From NCBI RefSeq assembly GCF_001439925.1, contig NZ_LMBV01000014.1, positions 20,647 through 84,646 on the forward strand: 64,000 bases of DNA, in the 5' to 3' direction. This document shows positions 1 through 9,062 of this stretch, one piece after another. The notes beneath the pieces were generated by a model. The model did not search any database and had not been told where the DNA came from. It saw nothing but the letters and a program-made list of their open reading frames with translations. The position numbers and the translations under genes are program-made. This DNA is from Peribacillus muralis (lineage in GTDB: Bacteria > Bacillota > Bacilli > Bacillales > DSM-1321). Each line of letters starts with the position of its first letter. The stretch's first letter is position 1.

Positions 1-827
1 ACAGAAGAACTTGTAACGCCCATTTCTTTCATGAAATCGGAACGAGCAGTCGAAACGGTCTTGGTCTCCACCATCAGTAATTCTGCCTTATCTCGATCAC
101 TGACCTCTTGATCATCAACCGTGTTAAGCAGTCCTTCGGCCGTTTTTTTCGTTGCCACCAAGTTATTTAAAGCACTTTCTTTTACTTTGTCTGAAAAATT
201 CTCCAACAAATAATCTACCTTTTGAATTTCTGCTGTCAGCTCACCTTTTTTTGTCGAAATGACTTTCTCTATTGGCATGAATAGTGCAGATTCCGGAACG
301 ACTTCTTTCACTTGACTTGCACTTTCCCATTTCATCCGAAGCCAAGAACCGCCCCATCCTTGTAAGTATTCAACTTTGATATCATAATGTTTTCCCGCTT
401 CCAAGGATATTGGCGTACTCACTTGTTCTTTATCCCATTCCTGCTTCCAAAAATCGATAATCAACTCTCCATTGACCCACAGCCTGAATCCATCATCGCC
501 TTCCATGGAGAAGGTATAGTCCTCGGTAAATTCCGGTACTATCGTACCTGTAAAACGAGCAGTATTAAAATCTGGTGTTCCTGAAAATTCATTAAAAATG
601 TCGATGAAAGAATCACCATTTAAATTTGCAACCGACCTTTCCCCTCGTTTATCATCGAACTTGAATACACTAATATCATTTCGATCATCAGGATTTTGTT
701 CGACTTTAAAAAATTCACCCAGCATTCCGTGACCATCCATGGTTGGATCTGCAGCACTAACATTCGGTATGTAAAAGGTGCTTGCAAAAAGGATGACAAC
801 CAAGAATATTCCTAACATCCTGTTCAT
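1..827 (-). CDS. Secreted PA14-domain protein, partial (C-terminus beyond left edge)
   Basis: An open frame runs from an ATG at 827 off the left end of the window, giving 275 complete codons and no stop. A clean AGGAGG lies 6 bases before the ATG. The first about 23 residues form a signal peptide (MNRMLGIFLVV, ending near NVSAA). Residues about 30-165 look like a PA14 domain: a GEFF start, a TEDYTFSMEGDDGFRLWVNG core with the GDDG turn, and a GWGGSWLRMKW strand. PA14 domains bind carbohydrate or act as adhesion modules on secreted enzymes and toxins. The remainder is helical, charged and unrecognised; a catalytic domain could lie outside the window. The protein acts outside the cell. Family call is good, function unknown. 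Confidence 0.8.
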   Translation of the reverse strand, partial: MNRMLGIFLVVILFASTFYIPNVSAADPTMDGHGMLGEFFKVEQNPDDRNDISVFKFDDKRGERSVANLNGDSFIDIFNEFSGTPDFNTARFTGTIVPEFTEDYTFSMEGDDGFRLWVNGELIIDFWKQEWDKEQVSTPISLEAGKHYDIKVEYLQGWGGSWLRMKWESASQVKEVVPESALFMPIEKVISTKKGELTAEIQKVDYLLENFSDKVKESALNNLVATKKTAEGLLNTVDDQEVSDRDKAELLMVETKTVSTARSDFMKEMGVTSSS

Positions 828-1265
828 ATGAATCCTCCTATTTTCATCCCGAGTAGGGAAGTTGGTAGTTTTCTCAAACCTTAAGTTTTGGTTATATCCT
901 ATATTTAAAAATCCTTTTGACAAAAACGACAAGCACTTTCCCTATGAACACATTAGATGTATACCTCATTAATACCTCCCGTCATTTACTTAATATAAGA
1001 AAACTCTTTAGATGTCTGACTTTCTTCATCATACAAATAATAAAAAAATTTGTATTTATAATAAAACGGACATTTTTGTAATTTTCAGTTTTATATGAAT
1101 GTGATAATTCTTTATATAAATATGATCGGCATCATCCTCATTGAACGCTTCTCCGCCCATTCACTATCGTGCTGATAATTCGCTGTAATATCTTACAATC
1201 CCTTCCAATACGATATAAGATACTAATAAAGCAATCTAGTGGTAGATTTTAGAGGAGTGGACAAA
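828..1265. other. Intergenic, AT-rich, no gene seen
   Basis: About 440 bases between two divergent genes. It is AT-rich and must hold the promoters of the PA14 gene (minus) and of the next gene (plus). A TTGACA hexamer is visible at 917-922, but no well-spaced -10 box follows it, so no promoter is called. No hairpin of note. Confidence 0.5.
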
Positions 1266-2186
1266 ATGACCTTTTTATATGTCGTATTTGCTGCAATTAT
1301 TGGGGCCTTTCTCGTCACAATTGTAAAACGGCAAAGTGAGCCGGCCAAATTAGAACGCTATCAAAAAGAATTCCGGCAGTTACATGAGGAAACTTTAGAT
1401 GTAGACGCATCCGAAATCGTTGCCGATACATTGATTGAAAAACTTAACAAGGCATTGGATTACAATTATATGAAAAGAGTCAATACTGAATACAGACTAA
1501 CGCATCCCAGGGATTCACAAGAAAAGGTCAATCAAGTATGGCGTGAATTGAAGCGCTATTTAATTATGGCCGGCGTATTTGGAAAGGTTGAAATGTTTAA
1601 TTCAACCATCGATGAGCTATGGCATATCATGCTGAGTCATAAACAAGATTATGAACAGTTTTGCCAAACTTTCATCGGCATGTCCATCTTGCACCATCCC
1701 CACCTACAGCCCGTTTTCAAGCCGGAAGAACGGACTCTTTTTGATTTTTACTATGTACAGCTATTTACGGTGGATTCCATCTCGATTCAAACATGGGGCA
1801 AGTTCTTCAAACATGATAAAGGGCAAACGTTTCTTCACGATTTTGAAACGATGGAGCTCGAGCAGCTTAAAGCGAAATATATGCGAAAACCGACAAGCAA
1901 ACACCCGGAAATTACCTTTGAACATTTCACCTCCCACTTTAAAGGAAATCGCCCCCTGGCAAAAATGAATGGGCGGAAAATCTACAATCAGACGGACTAC
2001 GCCGCTCCCGCCTATTTCACGTATGTCAGCACGGATGATATCGACAAAGATTTCACAGACATTTTCGGTAAAGATCACAACGCAGCCTCGACTCACTCCC
2101 ATCATGGCGGGGACCATAGCAGCAGCCATGACAGCACGTCCGACTCATCTTCCAGCTGCTCCTCATGCAGCTCATGCTCGTCTTAA
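1266..2186 (+). CDS. Membrane-anchored GRDP-like (DUF1399-like) protein with His/Ser/Cys tail
   Basis: A 306-residue protein. An in-frame ATG exists at 1239, but the ribosome binding site AGAGGAG at 1251-1257 is well spaced only for the ATG at 1266 (MTFLYVVF). One N-terminal membrane segment (residues about 2-18) is followed by a soluble domain. Its central motif IDELWHIMLSHKQDYEQFC resembles the D-x-x-WH...Y-x-x-FC signature of the glycine-rich-domain (GRDP, DUF1399) family. The last 40 residues are extreme: a His/Ser stretch, then SSSSCSSCSSCSS with three evenly spaced cysteines at the very C-terminus. Such a tail could bind metal or form disulfides, but this is inference. No operon partner is obvious; the small gene downstream starts 39 bases after the stop. 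Confidence 0.7.
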   Translation: MTFLYVVFAAIIGAFLVTIVKRQSEPAKLERYQKEFRQLHEETLDVDASEIVADTLIEKLNKALDYNYMKRVNTEYRLTHPRDSQEKVNQVWRELKRYLIMAGVFGKVEMFNSTIDELWHIMLSHKQDYEQFCQTFIGMSILHHPHLQPVFKPEERTLFDFYYVQLFTVDSISIQTWGKFFKHDKGQTFLHDFETMELEQLKAKYMRKPTSKHPEITFEHFTSHFKGNRPLAKMNGRKIYNQTDYAAPAYFTYVSTDDIDKDFTDIFGKDHNAASTHSHHGGDHSSSHDSTSDSSSSCSSCSSCSS

Positions 2187-2225
2187 GCACAAATGATCAA
2201 TTATTTTAAGGGAGTTACGACTGAT

Positions 2226-2474
2226 ATGGTGGATATTGAGATACGAAAATTCAGACCAGTTTTTGTATATGCAAATTTGGAAAACAAGAAAAGATTAGTA
2301 CAAGGTTTAACTGAAGATAGAGATAGATTAATTACAGAATTAAATAATTATAGTAATGCCCTTTCTCCATTTTTAATTAATGTGTTGCAATCTAATATAG
2401 ACCAGTGGAATATTGAAATTTATGATTGGCAAGAGGAAATAAACAAAATGGAAGAAGATAAGAAGCGCGTCTAA
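2226..2474 (+). CDS. Small hypothetical protein, coiled-coil-like
   Basis: An 82-residue frame starting MVDIEIRKFRPVF. The ATG at 2226 is chosen over the one at 2193 because AAGGGAG at 2208-2214 precedes it by 11 bases. The protein is acidic and helical with many Asn, Glu, Lys and Ile residues (LENKKRLVQGLTEDRDRLI, then WQEEINKMEEDKKR), consistent with a short coiled coil or helical hairpin. No signal peptide, membrane segment or known motif is seen. It follows the Ser/Cys-tailed gene on the same strand and may be cotranscribed. Base composition is more AT-rich than the upstream gene. Function unknown. Confidence 0.5.
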   Translation: MVDIEIRKFRPVFVYANLENKKRLVQGLTEDRDRLITELNNYSNALSPFLINVLQSNIDQWNIEIYDWQEEINKMEEDKKRV

Positions 2475-2670
2475 GCACTCTCTGTTTGTAGATGATGAAT
2501 GAGGTGCCGTGCGACTTCGTTTAGGAATACGTGTCCAATGATGGCACCCCACGTGGAAAACAACGGGCAATGTACAAATTCTCCAAACTTTCGGCAATCA
2601 GCCTTCTATCTTAGTAGTCACCCAGAGTGGATCGAATCCGAAGGCAAAAAACTAGTCGAGCGCTCTATTC

Positions 2671-2763
2671 GCGAGTAAAACAAGCAAATTGGCGAGTAAA
2701 GTGCTCAAACTCGCGAGTAAACCGCCCAAATTCGCGAGTAAAGCAGCGAAACTCGCGAGTAAG
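2671..2763. repeat. Five-copy 21-bp tandem repeat, core GCGAGTAAA
   Basis: The core GCGAGTAAA (last copy GCGAGTAAG) begins at 2671, 2692, 2713, 2734 and 2755, exactly 21 bases apart, with variable bases between. On the minus strand the unit reads TTTACTCGCGAATTTG, which resembles the TTATCTGCGAAATTG units at 51408 and the TTATCTACGAATATTG units at 63717. It is therefore probably one dispersed family. Confidence 0.85.
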
Positions 2764-2841
2764 GTACTTAATCAAACAGGCTCAAGGACCGCCTCTGGAT
2801 AAGGGAGCACCTGCAGTGCAATGAAACGTGCTTAATACAAT

Positions 2842-2870
2842 AAAAAGGCTTGGAATATCCAAGCCTTTTT
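2842..2870. terminator. Bidirectional rho-independent terminator
   Basis: A 13-bp perfect stem AAAAAGGCTTGGA / TCCAAGCCTTTTT with a 3-base loop, flanked by A-run and T-run. It sits just after the minus-strand stop of the large membrane protein. Confidence 0.9.
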
Positions 2871-2889
2871 ACTTTGCCACTTTTCTTCA

Positions 2890-5800
2890 TTAATTCCAGC
2901 GATTGAACCAATCCTTGATCCTTTGTTTATTTTTCTCAAGCACCTCCTTCGATGTCCGGTTGTCTTTTTGTTTTTTCCATTCAAAGAAAGACGCTATCCC
3001 GATTAGCAGCCCTCCGCCAATAATCAAGTACAGCCACCACGGCATCTCGCTCCACATCGAAGTGGTATTGCTATAAATATTGAATAAAATGGTACCCGTT
3101 CCGGCGATGAAATAAGATTTGTATTTCATCATGAATCCAATCAGCATCGCTACCAACGATACCGTTCCGATAATGAGCGCATCATATAATGTGTTGCTCG
3201 CCATCGCATCAAGAATCAAGTCTAAAAACAAGAGAAAGACAATGCCACTCTCGATATACTGTGTGGATTTGCCTTTAATGAAAATTTTCCTCAGCAGAAT
3301 GGTGCTGACGAAGAATAGCGGCAAAATGTCTGCCTCTTTTTCAAGGACGGCAGGTATCGTGAATTGATTAGCGATGACCCAATACGGATAGAGACTGAAC
3401 AATATCGCTGCAGCCAAAGTAATCTTTCTTTCGATGTTTCCTATTGTCGTACTTCTTATGATGATGAAATAGGCCGGAATTAGAACGGCTGACATGACTT
3501 CCAAAATGACCTGTTCTGATTCCCCCATCAAAACATCCAAATTCATGGCTAGAAGAAATAGCAGGCCGTAGATTCGATAAAAATCCACTGAAATTCCTGC
3601 TTTGCCCTTATTCAGCAGGCTCTTGAAATATTTTCGACTTAGGATCACCATCAAGACCGTACAAGCAAATAAGACTGTTATACCAACAATAGGCAGTAAC
3701 GAATCCGCATATTGGAAGATGGTCCAATATGGATACAAACCAAGAATTCCCGTCAGCCCAATATAGATGCTCCTTTCTCTTTTATCCTTTGTGAACCGTC
3801 CCATCAGGATGACGTAGCCTGGCAAAAGGAGGGAAACAAAAATCGCTAATTCCTCTAAATTGAGATCCCTCCTGAAAACTTCAAAATTCATGGAACACAC
3901 ATATAAAAAGCCAAATATCCGATAATAATCAATCCAACCAACCGTTCCCTCTTGTTTGAACATCCCTTTGAAATATCGACTGCTGACAAGCACCATCACT
4001 GCCGTACAAACAAGCAGGAAGATAAGCGCCATAACAATAGGCAATGTGTGTACATACATATTGTAGAAGATGAAGCACAGGCTTAAAGGGACTGCAACAT
4101 AGTTGTGCCAAATTCCTTTCATAAGGAGATACGAGGCAAGCACGAACTGTACAGTCAGCAGACCAACCCAGGCAACTTCCCAGTTAGGCGGAAAATCGCG
4201 GATTGCCGTTTCCAAAATGGATATGCTCATTGTCAAAAGGATGAACGGTATAAGGTAATACTCAATGATTTTTTTCCAGCGTTCATTGGATGCAGCCCAC
4301 ATAATCGTTATGATTGCACCGGTTATCATCAAGCATATGGAGGCGATGAATACGATTTTCTCCACGTTTTCCAAAAATAAATGAACCTGTAGGAAAAGGA
4401 CGGAAAAACCTAAATACGTATAGACGTATTTTTCCCACTTCCCTTGTGTACGCAATGCACTAACAAGATAAATCAATAGCTGACCAACAAAAAGGATTGG
4501 TGCGCTTTCCGTTTGGATGATGAGAAAGTAGCCAACTGGAATTGCAGCTAAATTGACCAGATGGCTGGCGTATACGAAGTACAGTCTCCCATGTTTCGAA
4601 TATTTGCCTAACACCTCTCCTATCAGGAAGAAGACAAACGGGCCGAACAAGACGAAAGCAAGCTTCATGACCATCGAATCAAAATCAAAAACTTCGTAAA
4701 GTGATGCATATAGGGCGGCACTTGTAAGCACGACAGGCAACCAGAATATTGGTTTCCGCTGGATATGAACCGACCAACTGTTTATTGCAACAGCCGCAGC
4801 AATCACTCCGCTTGCCTTCAATGGTTGCAGCGCATCGAAAGGAATCCATAGAAAAGCAAGTAAGGAAAGGAATTGGCCGCTATAGCAAAAAACAGGGAAG
4901 AAATCCCGACATTTCTTTCTGAACGCATAAGCGCAAGCGATACAAATAAGTGAAACGGCCATTAAATAGAGACTCACCGGGATATTTGACCGGACCCAAG
5001 AACCACTTTCCAGCAAATATGGATAGAAAGAAACGAAAGCCAGGATGAGTGTGCTTGGAAATCCGTAAATGGCATTTTCCTTCATGTGCTTGGCATTGTC
5101 TTGTAAATATGTGATGAAAAAAAGACCAGATATCGTCGCAAGCAATAGACTTACCGCTAGCCAATCTCTTTCGTTAAATTTACTCGTAAGGACCATGAAT
5201 ACGATTATGGAGGAGATATGCACGATGCTACTTTTGAACAGGCTGTATCTTGGGTGATGATTATATAAATAAAGGCCAAGATATTGAATCACCTGAAGAA
5301 CAAAAACCAGATTTAAAACGGCTGAATAAGAGATTGGCAAGGCAAAGAATAGATAGACGAAAGCCAAATTGAATACCACGACCGTCGGGTAAGTGAACCG
5401 TGTATTCCTCGATTGAAGCGATACATAGGCGAGCTGTACGGCAACAATTAGGAGTGCGATGAAAAGTTGTGCATACTTTTCCTGATACACCATCGCATTT
5501 ATATAGATAAAAACGATTCCTGTCTCAATCAAACTAGTATACAAGAAGTTCTTGGACAGCTTAGTTCTTTTCACGTTAGCGAGATATTTCGATAGTGCAG
5601 TAAACATGATAGGAACAAATGCAAAAGCAATGACCATGAATTCACTTAAAAAAGAATTATAGATAAAATGGATAGATCCGTACGTGAAAAGAGCGCTAAA
5701 AGCCATTTCATGATATTTCTTGTCGAATATGACGGCAAAAATGAAAAACGATATAGAAAAGAGAATCAGCGTTAACGAATATGTAAGGCTGCTTGCAAAT

Positions 5801-6852
5801 AACGTCAAAATCACGAATGCTTCGACAATGACCTTAAACTGAAGGAATTGAAAAATATATGGTTTGAATAACGTTAAATGTTCTTGATCATTTAATCTCC
5901 GGACATTCAATAATACGATTACATTTAGAACACCGACTACCAAAAACATCCATTCAAGACTAGGCGTTATAAATGCTATACCGAAATAGCACGTAATGCC
6001 TGACGTAAATATCGAAATGAAAATGAATATTTTTGATTTAAAATAGTCAGCAACCTTTACATATATGGCTAAGCAGAGCAATCCCCCAAGGAACCCCAGA
6101 AGTCCCTGCCCTCCCCCATTAAGTGAAAGATACTCTCCAAAGATCTGATAATAGGAAGCTGATAAAATCGTAATCGGAATAAATAAACTAGCAAGCGTCA
6201 GGAATGCAAACGCCGTCTGTTTAATTTTCAGCCTTGAAGCAATGAAAGCCATTCCCATAAAAATGACGGATACCATACCAATGAAGAAAACTTTCAGGAG
6301 CGCATTTAAATTTCCCCAAGTGGAAGTTGCCAAGATCATTCCGCCTAACAGAAGCAATATCACCCCTGTGAATAGGACGACCGAAATATTCCGCTCCCTA
6401 ATTTGTTCAGGTGTTTTCTTTGGTTTTACCGGTTGTGGCGGTTTATCAAGCTTAATTTCCGGCTTTAATTCTGGGGTATTCGCCAGTTCAAGACTCACGG
6501 ATGCTGATCCGATTGGCACTTCCTCGTGCTTCCTGTCGTTCATTATTGGTTCGGCCGCTCCACTTGCTTCTTGTAATTCCCATGAAGCCTTTTCTTCAAT
6601 CAAGCTTTCTTGAACCTTCTCGATCTGATTCTCACCCAGGATCTTTTCTGGTTCAATCAGCGATTGCTCATGTTCATGTTTTAAGCGTTTTTGTTCATAA
6701 AGTTCCTGTTGGTAATGCCGATCGTATACCCCGCTAATCCGAATATATTCTGATTTAGGAATGAGCCGCCTTTCCCTTAAAGCATCCAGCTCTTCTTGGA
6801 AAATGCGCTTCCTTTTTTCCAATGTCACTTCTTCGCTTGAAGAATCATTCAT
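2890..6852 (-). CDS. Very large polytopic membrane protein (SCO7613-C-terminal-domain-like)
   Basis: A 1320-residue protein. Residues about 1-65 form a charged, helical cytoplasmic segment (FQEELDALRERRLIPKSEY) like a short SHOCT-type oligomerisation motif. A Pro/Glu-rich linker follows to about residue 150 (PELKPEIKLDKPPQPVKPKK). From about residue 155 to 1290 the chain is an almost unbroken series of hydrophobic helices, well over thirty by eye, many in pairs separated by short basic loops. No catalytic motif is visible. The architecture fits the family annotated as SCO7613 C-terminal domain-containing membrane protein, whose function is unknown. It is a single-gene unit between two terminators, and the ribosome binding site is weak (GGACGGTGA). 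The reading frame is intact throughout. Confidence 0.75.
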   Translation of the reverse strand: MNDSSSEEVTLEKRKRIFQEELDALRERRLIPKSEYIRISGVYDRHYQQELYEQKRLKHEHEQSLIEPEKILGENQIEKVQESLIEEKASWELQEASGAAEPIMNDRKHEEVPIGSASVSLELANTPELKPEIKLDKPPQPVKPKKTPEQIRERNISVVLFTGVILLLLGGMILATSTWGNLNALLKVFFIGMVSVIFMGMAFIASRLKIKQTAFAFLTLASLFIPITILSASYYQIFGEYLSLNGGGQGLLGFLGGLLCLAIYVKVADYFKSKIFIFISIFTSGITCYFGIAFITPSLEWMFLVVGVLNVIVLLNVRRLNDQEHLTLFKPYIFQFLQFKVIVEAFVILTLFASSLTYSLTLILFSISFFIFAVIFDKKYHEMAFSALFTYGSIHFIYNSFLSEFMVIAFAFVPIMFTALSKYLANVKRTKLSKNFLYTSLIETGIVFIYINAMVYQEKYAQLFIALLIVAVQLAYVSLQSRNTRFTYPTVVVFNLAFVYLFFALPISYSAVLNLVFVLQVIQYLGLYLYNHHPRYSLFKSSIVHISSIIVFMVLTSKFNERDWLAVSLLLATISGLFFITYLQDNAKHMKENAIYGFPSTLILAFVSFYPYLLESGSWVRSNIPVSLYLMAVSLICIACAYAFRKKCRDFFPVFCYSGQFLSLLAFLWIPFDALQPLKASGVIAAAVAINSWSVHIQRKPIFWLPVVLTSAALYASLYEVFDFDSMVMKLAFVLFGPFVFFLIGEVLGKYSKHGRLYFVYASHLVNLAAIPVGYFLIIQTESAPILFVGQLLIYLVSALRTQGKWEKYVYTYLGFSVLFLQVHLFLENVEKIVFIASICLMITGAIITIMWAASNERWKKIIEYYLIPFILLTMSISILETAIRDFPPNWEVAWVGLLTVQFVLASYLLMKGIWHNYVAVPLSLCFIFYNMYVHTLPIVMALIFLLVCTAVMVLVSSRYFKGMFKQEGTVGWIDYYRIFGFLYVCSMNFEVFRRDLNLEELAIFVSLLLPGYVILMGRFTKDKRERSIYIGLTGILGLYPYWTIFQYADSLLPIVGITVLFACTVLMVILSRKYFKSLLNKGKAGISVDFYRIYGLLFLLAMNLDVLMGESEQVILEVMSAVLIPAYFIIIRSTTIGNIERKITLAAAILFSLYPYWVIANQFTIPAVLEKEADILPLFFVSTILLRKIFIKGKSTQYIESGIVFLLFLDLILDAMASNTLYDALIIGTVSLVAMLIGFMMKYKSYFIAGTGTILFNIYSNTTSMWSEMPWWLYLIIGGGLLIGIASFFEWKKQKDNRTSKEVLEKNKQRIKDWFNRWN

Positions 6853-6973
6853 CTAGGATTCACCGTCCTTCACTAAGACCTTTAATCATCGTATGTATAT
6901 GCCCCTTACGATAATAACAAATTTTTACCATTTTTAAAATATTCAGGATGATACTTGTTAAAGCGAACGGATT

Positions 6974-7004
6974 AAAAAAAGGATGACTTCACTTGAAGTC
7001 ATCC
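6974..7004 (-). terminator. Rho-independent terminator of MFS gene
   Basis: Stem GGATGACTTCA / TGAAGTCATCC with a 2-base loop at 6981-7004, followed on the minus strand by seven T. It lies about 50 bases past the stop of the MFS gene. Confidence 0.9.
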
Positions 7005-7052
7005 AGAACTGTAGGCAAACTCGATAATCCCGTTCCTTTTCACTGCAGGAGC

Positions 7053-8249
7053 TTACTGGGAGTTCAGCTTATTCTCGCTTCTGATAATCAATAAATAAAC
7101 GATCATGGAGATGAAAATCGAGATCGCTGCTGTAATATAGATACTCCTATAGCCAAACAGAAAGCCTATCTGTCCAAACACGATGGCTCCTATGCCCACT
7201 CCAAGATCAAAAAACGAAAAGTACGTTGCATTCGCCATCGCCTTCCGATTGGGTGCCGTTTTTTCTATTGACCAAGCCTGCAGTGCCGGCTGAACGGAAC
7301 CAAACCCAAATCCATATAGTACTGCCGCCAGATAAAGGACAGCTTCACTTGGCATCCATGCTAAAAGCAGCATCCCAGCCATTATGAGAACTGTTGAAGG
7401 TAAAAAGATTGCCCGATGCCCCCTTCGGTCATATAAACGGCCTGAGAATAATCTCGTGACCATAAGGGCCATTGCATACACGAGAAAATACCACTGGATT
7501 CCAGCTACACCTTTTTCCGCTGTATAAAGGGGAAGAAAGGTTGCGATTCCACCAAATGTGACGGATATGAAGAAAATGAGCAAAGATGGCTGGATCGCAC
7601 TTTTTTCATAAACATCAAACCTTTTGGCTGCCACCGCCGTTGCAGGATCTCTTTCCACTTTTTGATATCGAATAAGTGATGCTGCAACGATGGCCAATAA
7701 ACCTAGTAACGAACAGATCAGGAACAACTCCTGAAATGGTAAAACCGTAGCGAGGAAAAGTCCCAGAGATGGACCGAAGGCTAATGCTAAGTTTCCCGAT
7801 AAACCATAATACCCCATCCCTTCACCACGTCGTTTCGCAGGGATTATATCAGAAGCGATCGTCCCTGAGGCGGTTGATGAAAATCCCCACCCTACTCCCT
7901 GCACAATCCGCATCATGAATAATAAGCCTATGCCCCCCATGAAACCAAAGGAGCCAACCGACAATGCGAAAATGGCTAGACCAACAACAAAAACGATGCG
8001 TCTCCCCTTTGTCTCCAATAATCTGCCGGCAATGGGCCGAACAAGCAGGGCGGAAAAAGTGAAAATGCCAAGCACAGCCCCCACAAGGCGATCGTCCCCG
8101 CCAAGCTGTTCAACAAACAGCGGGAGGGTTGGCATCGTCATTTGAAATCCCATGAAAATGCAGAGGTTTGCCAAACAAATCATGATAAAGTCCCGTGTCC
8201 AGATCTCACCAGTACCTCTTACCCGTTCATCCGCCAGACTTTCCCTCAT
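7053..8249 (-). CDS. MFS transporter, 12-TM drug/solute efflux type
   Basis: A 398-residue major facilitator. GAAGGG precedes the ATG. Features seen: an N-terminal helix with FQMTMPTLPLFV, the family A motif in loop 2-3 (GRLLETKGRRIVF), a GWGFSSTASGT helix like motif C of exporters, and a second-half loop GRLYDRRGHRAIF. A 12-helix layout with a central cytoplasmic loop near residue 200 fits the length. The motif C-like helix argues for proton-driven export of small molecules, but the substrate cannot be told. It is monocistronic with its own terminator. A perfect inverted repeat at 8281-8298 just upstream may be the operator of a local repressor, although no regulator gene is adjacent. Confidence 0.85.
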   Translation of the reverse strand: MRESLADERVRGTGEIWTRDFIMICLANLCIFMGFQMTMPTLPLFVEQLGGDDRLVGAVLGIFTFSALLVRPIAGRLLETKGRRIVFVVGLAIFALSVGSFGFMGGIGLLFMMRIVQGVGWGFSSTASGTIASDIIPAKRRGEGMGYYGLSGNLALAFGPSLGLFLATVLPFQELFLICSLLGLLAIVAASLIRYQKVERDPATAVAAKRFDVYEKSAIQPSLLIFFISVTFGGIATFLPLYTAEKGVAGIQWYFLVYAMALMVTRLFSGRLYDRRGHRAIFLPSTVLIMAGMLLLAWMPSEAVLYLAAVLYGFGFGSVQPALQAWSIEKTAPNRKAMANATYFSFFDLGVGIGAIVFGQIGFLFGYRSIYITAAISIFISMIVYLLIIRSENKLNSQ

Positions 8250-8280
8250 ATCCCTTCACCTTCTAATTAAATAGTCATTG

Positions 8281-8298
8281 CCAGTTTACTAAAACTGG
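8281..8298. promoter_or_regulatory. Inverted repeat, possible operator of MFS gene
   Basis: CCAGTTT / AAACTGG with a 4-base centre, 32-49 bases upstream of the MFS start codon. It is not followed by a T-run, so an operator is more likely than a terminator. The binding protein is unknown. Confidence 0.4.
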
Positions 8299-8404
8299 TT
8301 GCAAGAAGCCAATGATTTATTTCGTGTAACTAAATATATATATATATAAGCCCAATATGACAAAGATTTCGTTTTGCCCCTTCAGCAGCTGAAAAACATG
8401 GGCA

Positions 8405-8428
8405 ATATCCAGAAAGCTCTCTGGATAT
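8405..8428. repeat. Inverted repeat of 9 bp
   Basis: ATATCCAGA / TCTGGATAT with a 6-base loop, about 55 bases upstream of a TATAAT box (8483-8488) that could serve the small gene at 8520. No T-run follows. Possible operator; role unknown. Confidence 0.3.
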
Positions 8429-8519
8429 GATGTGTGTTTCGAGAAAATTCACGCATGAATTCCAATGATCCTTAAACTATTTTATAATGTAAGTAACAAA
8501 CTTTTAGGGGAGAGTGTAC

Positions 8520-8690
8520 ATGAAACTCCTATTAAACATGATTCTGGGTTTAAGTATAAGTGCAGGGTTATTCCTTCTCTTACTATTTGGCTTTGAAGAT
8601 TCGGGCCCGTTCTTCATTATTGTGATACTGATTGGTTGTATCTTAGGCATGCAAATCACGATATATCAGATTATGAAAAAAATAAAGTAG
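8520..8690 (+). CDS. Small two-helix membrane protein, 56 residues
   Basis: A short frame starting MKLLLNMILGLS and ending MKKIK. AGGGGAGA lies 7 bases before the ATG, and a TATAAT box (8483-8488) lies at a sensible distance upstream. The protein has two hydrophobic helices (residues about 2-24 and 31-47) joined by a short acidic turn (FEDSGP), with a positively charged C-terminus. It resembles many uncharacterised Bacillus membrane miniproteins. A good start site plus clear membrane topology make it likely real. No terminator directly follows. Function unknown. Confidence 0.7.
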   Translation: MKLLLNMILGLSISAGLFLLLLFGFEDSGPFFIIVILIGCILGMQITIYQIMKKIK

Positions 8691-9062
8691 GGGGAAAAAT
8701 CAGTAATCGCCCTATTTTCCTCAGAAAACGAACAGCATCTTTTATGTCGCACCGGACTTCAAAGCTTCTACATCAAAGTAATCTAGCTGGTCATCATGGT
8801 CTATACGATTCCCTTTTACGGTTATCCCTTATCCTCGATGGCAGGTTAATGTTTGAAAAGGAATATCATTACCTATACGCAGATGCCGCCCTTGCCTTTG
8901 CAGTTCCCTTCATTCACGTCACCCTGCATCTACGAATATTGGCTCCGTCTTTCGTTCTTTCTTAAAACCGGCATTACCATAAGCCAAAGTCTATTCAGGA
9001 AGGTAAACGTGGGCATCGTTAAAAAGCCGACCTCATTTTGGCCGGCTTTTTAGCTTTCAGTA
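8691..9062. other. Intergenic, no gene seen
   Basis: About 370 bases. Open frames here lack ribosome binding sites and recognisable protein character. A terminator hairpin closes the stretch at 9021-9051. Confidence 0.45.
9021..9051. terminator. Bidirectional terminator
   Basis: Stem AAAAAGCCG / CGGCTTTTT around a 13-base loop. T-runs lie on both strands; it ends the minus-strand DUF4097 gene 12 bases beyond its stop. Confidence 0.8.

Larger units (their letters stand above)
2475..2889. other. Intergenic with tandem repeat and terminator
   Basis: About 415 bases that hold a five-copy 21-bp tandem repeat (2671-2763) and a bidirectional terminator (2842-2870). The open frame that spans the repeat is judged an accident of the 21-bp period, which keeps one frame open. 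Confidence 0.6.

Noticed and set aside
1761..2129. Minus-strand frame inside the Ser/Cys-tail gene
   Set aside because: Shadow of the plus-strand gene, no start signal and no family pattern.
2627..2824. Plus-strand open frame of 65 codons over the 21-bp repeats
   Set aside because: The frame is open only because the repeat period is a multiple of three; no ribosome binding site and a repetitive SRVKQ-type translation.
8636..8965. Plus-strand open frame of 109 codons
   Set aside because: It overlaps the small membrane gene, has no ribosome binding site and no protein-like pattern.
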